DNA of 64,000 nucleotides, taken from positions 1,893,501 through 1,957,500 of the forward strand of contig NZ_CP009452.1 of NCBI RefSeq assembly GCF_001278035.1, in the 5' to 3' direction. The notes beneath the pieces were generated by a model, which had not been told where the DNA came from, did no database searches, and saw only the letters and a list, made by a program, of their open reading frames with translations. The position numbers and the translations under genes are program-made. The stretch is from Sphingopyxis sp. 113P3. GTDB taxonomy: Bacteria > Pseudomonadota > Alphaproteobacteria > Sphingomonadales > Sphingomonadaceae. This document shows positions 62,691 to 64,000 of the stretch, piece by piece; the first letter of the stretch is position 1; every line of letters starts with the position of its first letter.

Positions 62691-63194
62691 CTATTCGTTG
62701 GCGGCCGGAATCGGTACGGCGACGGGGCGAGGCGCCCCGGGCACCATTTCGTCGGAAAGGACGAGCAGCCGCGAGCCGGCCACCGCGCGCTCGTCGGGCT
62801 CGGGCGGGAGCGCGGGCGCAGCCTCCTCAAAGCCTCCTCCATAGCGATAGTCATCCTCGATCGCCGGAGACGGCGCATAGTCGATGAAAACAGCGTCGGG
62901 CGGATCAAAGGCATCGGCCTCATAGGCTGCAAAGGCGCGCGTCGGCGGCACATATCCCCCGGCGCAGCCATCGCAGAGCGAGGCCGGCAAGACGTCGGCG
63001 CCGACAGCATCGGGGTTGCTGCTGAGCTCAGCGTAACTCGCGTGCGCCGGGCTCGATGCGGAGAAGCGTTCGCCGACAACGAACTGGCCAAGCATCATTC
63101 CGCTGATCGCGCCCGCACCGGCAAGGAGCAGGCCGAAAAGTGCCGCCTTGGCGAGCGCATCTGCGCTGCGTCGTGATCCCCCATTCCGGGCCAT
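62691..63194 (-). CDS. Acidic membrane-anchored protein of unknown function
   Basis: A 167-residue protein with one N-terminal membrane segment (about 16-40) and an acidic, Pro- and Ala-rich exterior (AYEADAFDPPDAVFIDYAP; GGGFEEAAPALPPEPDE). A CDGC pair at about 74-77 could be redox-active or metal-binding. I see no known domain. It converges on the coiled-coil protein gene with a 9-bp gap. Confidence 0.6.
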   Translation of the reverse strand: MARNGGSRRSADALAKAALFGLLLAGAGAISGMMLGQFVVGERFSASSPAHASYAELSSNPDAVGADVLPASLCDGCAGGYVPPTRAFAAYEADAFDPPDAVFIDYAPSPAIEDDYRYGGGFEEAAPALPPEPDERAVAGSRLLVLSDEMVPGAPRPVAVPIPAANE

Positions 63195-63421
63195 GCGGGA
63201 TCAACGCCAAAAGCTGCGCAGAGGTTGCACAGCCGACGGCCGGCCATTCGTCGATGCTTGAACGCCTTTCGTCTCCCTATCGAGGAGGCGCCGTGACCCG
63301 TCGAACATCGCATGCGCCTGCCGCACGATCGGGGCATCACGAGCATGCGGGATAGGAGGCAGCGGTCTCCCCGGTCCGGGCCCTCTATTCCGCATCCCCT
63401 TGGTTCGAAAGGACTATTTCG

Positions 63422-63760
63422 ATGGCGAAACTTCCCCTCATATTCCTCGCGGTTCCCCTTGTCGCGACCGGCGCACCCGCCGCGGCGACCGAGGGCGGCG
63501 CGGGGCGGCAAGTCCTGGTGTCCTATAGCGACCTTGATCTTGCGAGCGCCGACGGACGCAGAAAACTGACTGCGCGCGTCAAACGCGCATCACACGAGGT
63601 TTGCGGAGGCCGCTCGACGGTCCGCCCGAACCTCAGCGAGATTCTGGCGTACCGCGAATGCCGCGCTGCGGCGATGCGGAGCGCTGAGCCCCAACTCGCC
63701 AGCCTTTTTTCCGGCCAGAAGCTGGCGGACGGAGGTCCCTTGCACGTGGCGGCCAATTGA
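63422..63760 (+). CDS. UrcA family protein
   Basis: A 112-residue small exported protein of the UrcA family. It has a signal peptide (MAKLPLIFLAVPLVATGAPA, ending at AAA) and then the family block VLVSYSDLDLASADGR...LTARVKRASHEVCGG, with a conserved Cys. Function is unknown. The family occurs in sphingomonads and other alphaproteobacteria. The ribosome site AAAGGA is 10 nt upstream. A terminator follows. Confidence 0.82.
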   Translation: MAKLPLIFLAVPLVATGAPAAATEGGAGRQVLVSYSDLDLASADGRRKLTARVKRASHEVCGGRSTVRPNLSEILAYRECRAAAMRSAEPQLASLFSGQKLADGGPLHVAAN

Positions 63761-63774
63761 CCGAACCGTGCCGG

Positions 63775-63805
63775 AAAGCGGTCATGCCTCGTGCATGACC
63801 GCTTT
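63775..63805. terminator. Bidirectional terminator between urcA-like and LytTR genes
   Basis: A perfect 13-bp stem, AAAGCGGTCATGC (63775-63787) with GCATGACCGCTTT (63793-63805), and a 5-nt loop. T-rich ends (TTT) on both strands suit convergent termination. Confidence 0.85.
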
Positions 63806-63813
63806 CGCGCAGC

Positions 63814-64000
63814 CTAAGGCTGCATGATGGTCTTGACGTCGTGGAGATAGGTGCGGCCGATGCGGTGAAGGCCGCCTTCGCCAAGATCGACGCTCCAAGC
63901 GCCGTCGCCATGGTGCTTTAATCCGACGATGCCGTCCCGGCGGACCATTTTCGAGCGGTGGATCCGCATGAACTGATCGGGGTCCATCCGCGCCTCGAGC
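63814..64000 (-). CDS. LytTR-type response regulator or DNA-binding protein (partial)
   Basis: The 3' end of a minus-strand gene that runs off the window (stop TAG at 63814-63816). The 62 residues visible have the LytTR output-domain pattern DPDQFMRIHRSKMV, then GDGAWSVDLGEGGLHRIGRTYLHDVKTIMQ. It is probably a LytR/AlgR-type regulator. The N-terminal receiver domain, if any, lies outside. Confidence 0.8.
   Translation of the reverse strand, partial: LEARMDPDQFMRIHRSKMVRRDGIVGLKHHGDGAWSVDLGEGGLHRIGRTYLHDVKTIMQP

Overview
The window is a gene-dense, GC-rich chromosomal segment with no rRNA, tRNA or CRISPR array that I could find. Gene families and gene order point to an alphaproteobacterium of the Sphingomonadales, most like Sphingopyxis or a close Sphingomonadaceae relative (inference). 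The signs are: MucR/Ros regulator, class I lysyl-tRNA synthetase, UrcA and RcnB proteins, an ECF41 sigma factor, a GTTC-N7-GTTC SOS box, the alphaproteobacterial rpmF-plsX-fabH-ihfA-merR cluster and the coxB-ctaD-ctaB-ctaG-ctaE cluster with DUF983 and SURF1.

Layout. 1-4.8 kb: end of tsaB, rimI, mucR, fur, plsC, miaB, phoH. 4.8-6.8 kb: a secreted Cys-containing protein and a DoxX membrane protein split apart by a 1,048-bp IS630-family element whose transposase frame is broken at an A8 run. 6.9-8.3 kb: a carboxymuconolactone-decarboxylase (AhpD-like) protein and an ECF41 sigma factor with a perfect ECF41-type promoter. 8.3-16.3 kb: DUF3800 protein, a small exported protein, ftsH, tilS, cpoB, a RodZ-like protein, hslUV. 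16.3-20.9 kb: MBL hydrolase, MAPEG protein, then rpmF-plsX-fabH-ihfA-merR. 20.8-24.7 kb: SixA-like phosphatase, DinG-like helicase, PilZ protein. 24.9-31 kb: lysK, short asparaginase-domain protein, fatty acid desaturase, and a PAS-GGDEF-EAL-PilZ protein. 31-36.4 kb: RcnB-like protein, lone 2Fe-2S subunit, class II aldolase, rpsU, a LysR regulator with a divergent ABM-like gene, and an FKBP isomerase. 36.5-40.3 kb: pyrE-pdxJ-acpS-lepB and an AI-2E family permease on the minus strand. 40.5-49.3 kb: the cytochrome c oxidase cluster, thrC and an RlmI-like methyltransferase. 49.3-55.3 kb: pstSCAB-phoU-phoB behind a three-unit Pho box. 55.4-64 kb: uvrA with a LexA box, an M13 peptidase, a BCCT transporter, small envelope proteins, UrcA, and the 3' end of a LytTR regulator.

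How the genes work together. Most are housekeeping. The cox cluster encodes the CuA and haem-copper subunits (CoxB, CtaD, CtaE) with their haem and copper assembly factors. The pst operon couples phosphate uptake to PhoB signalling, but no phoR is present. CpoB and RodZ-like proteins act on the envelope, and FtsH, HslUV and LepB on protein turnover and export.

I did not find a clear novel multi-gene system. The most informative items are the ECF41 regulon unit with its exact promoter, the IS630 insertion that splits a tandem gene pair and allows the ancestral junction to be reconstructed, the readable SOS and Pho operators, and several orphan or unassigned small genes.
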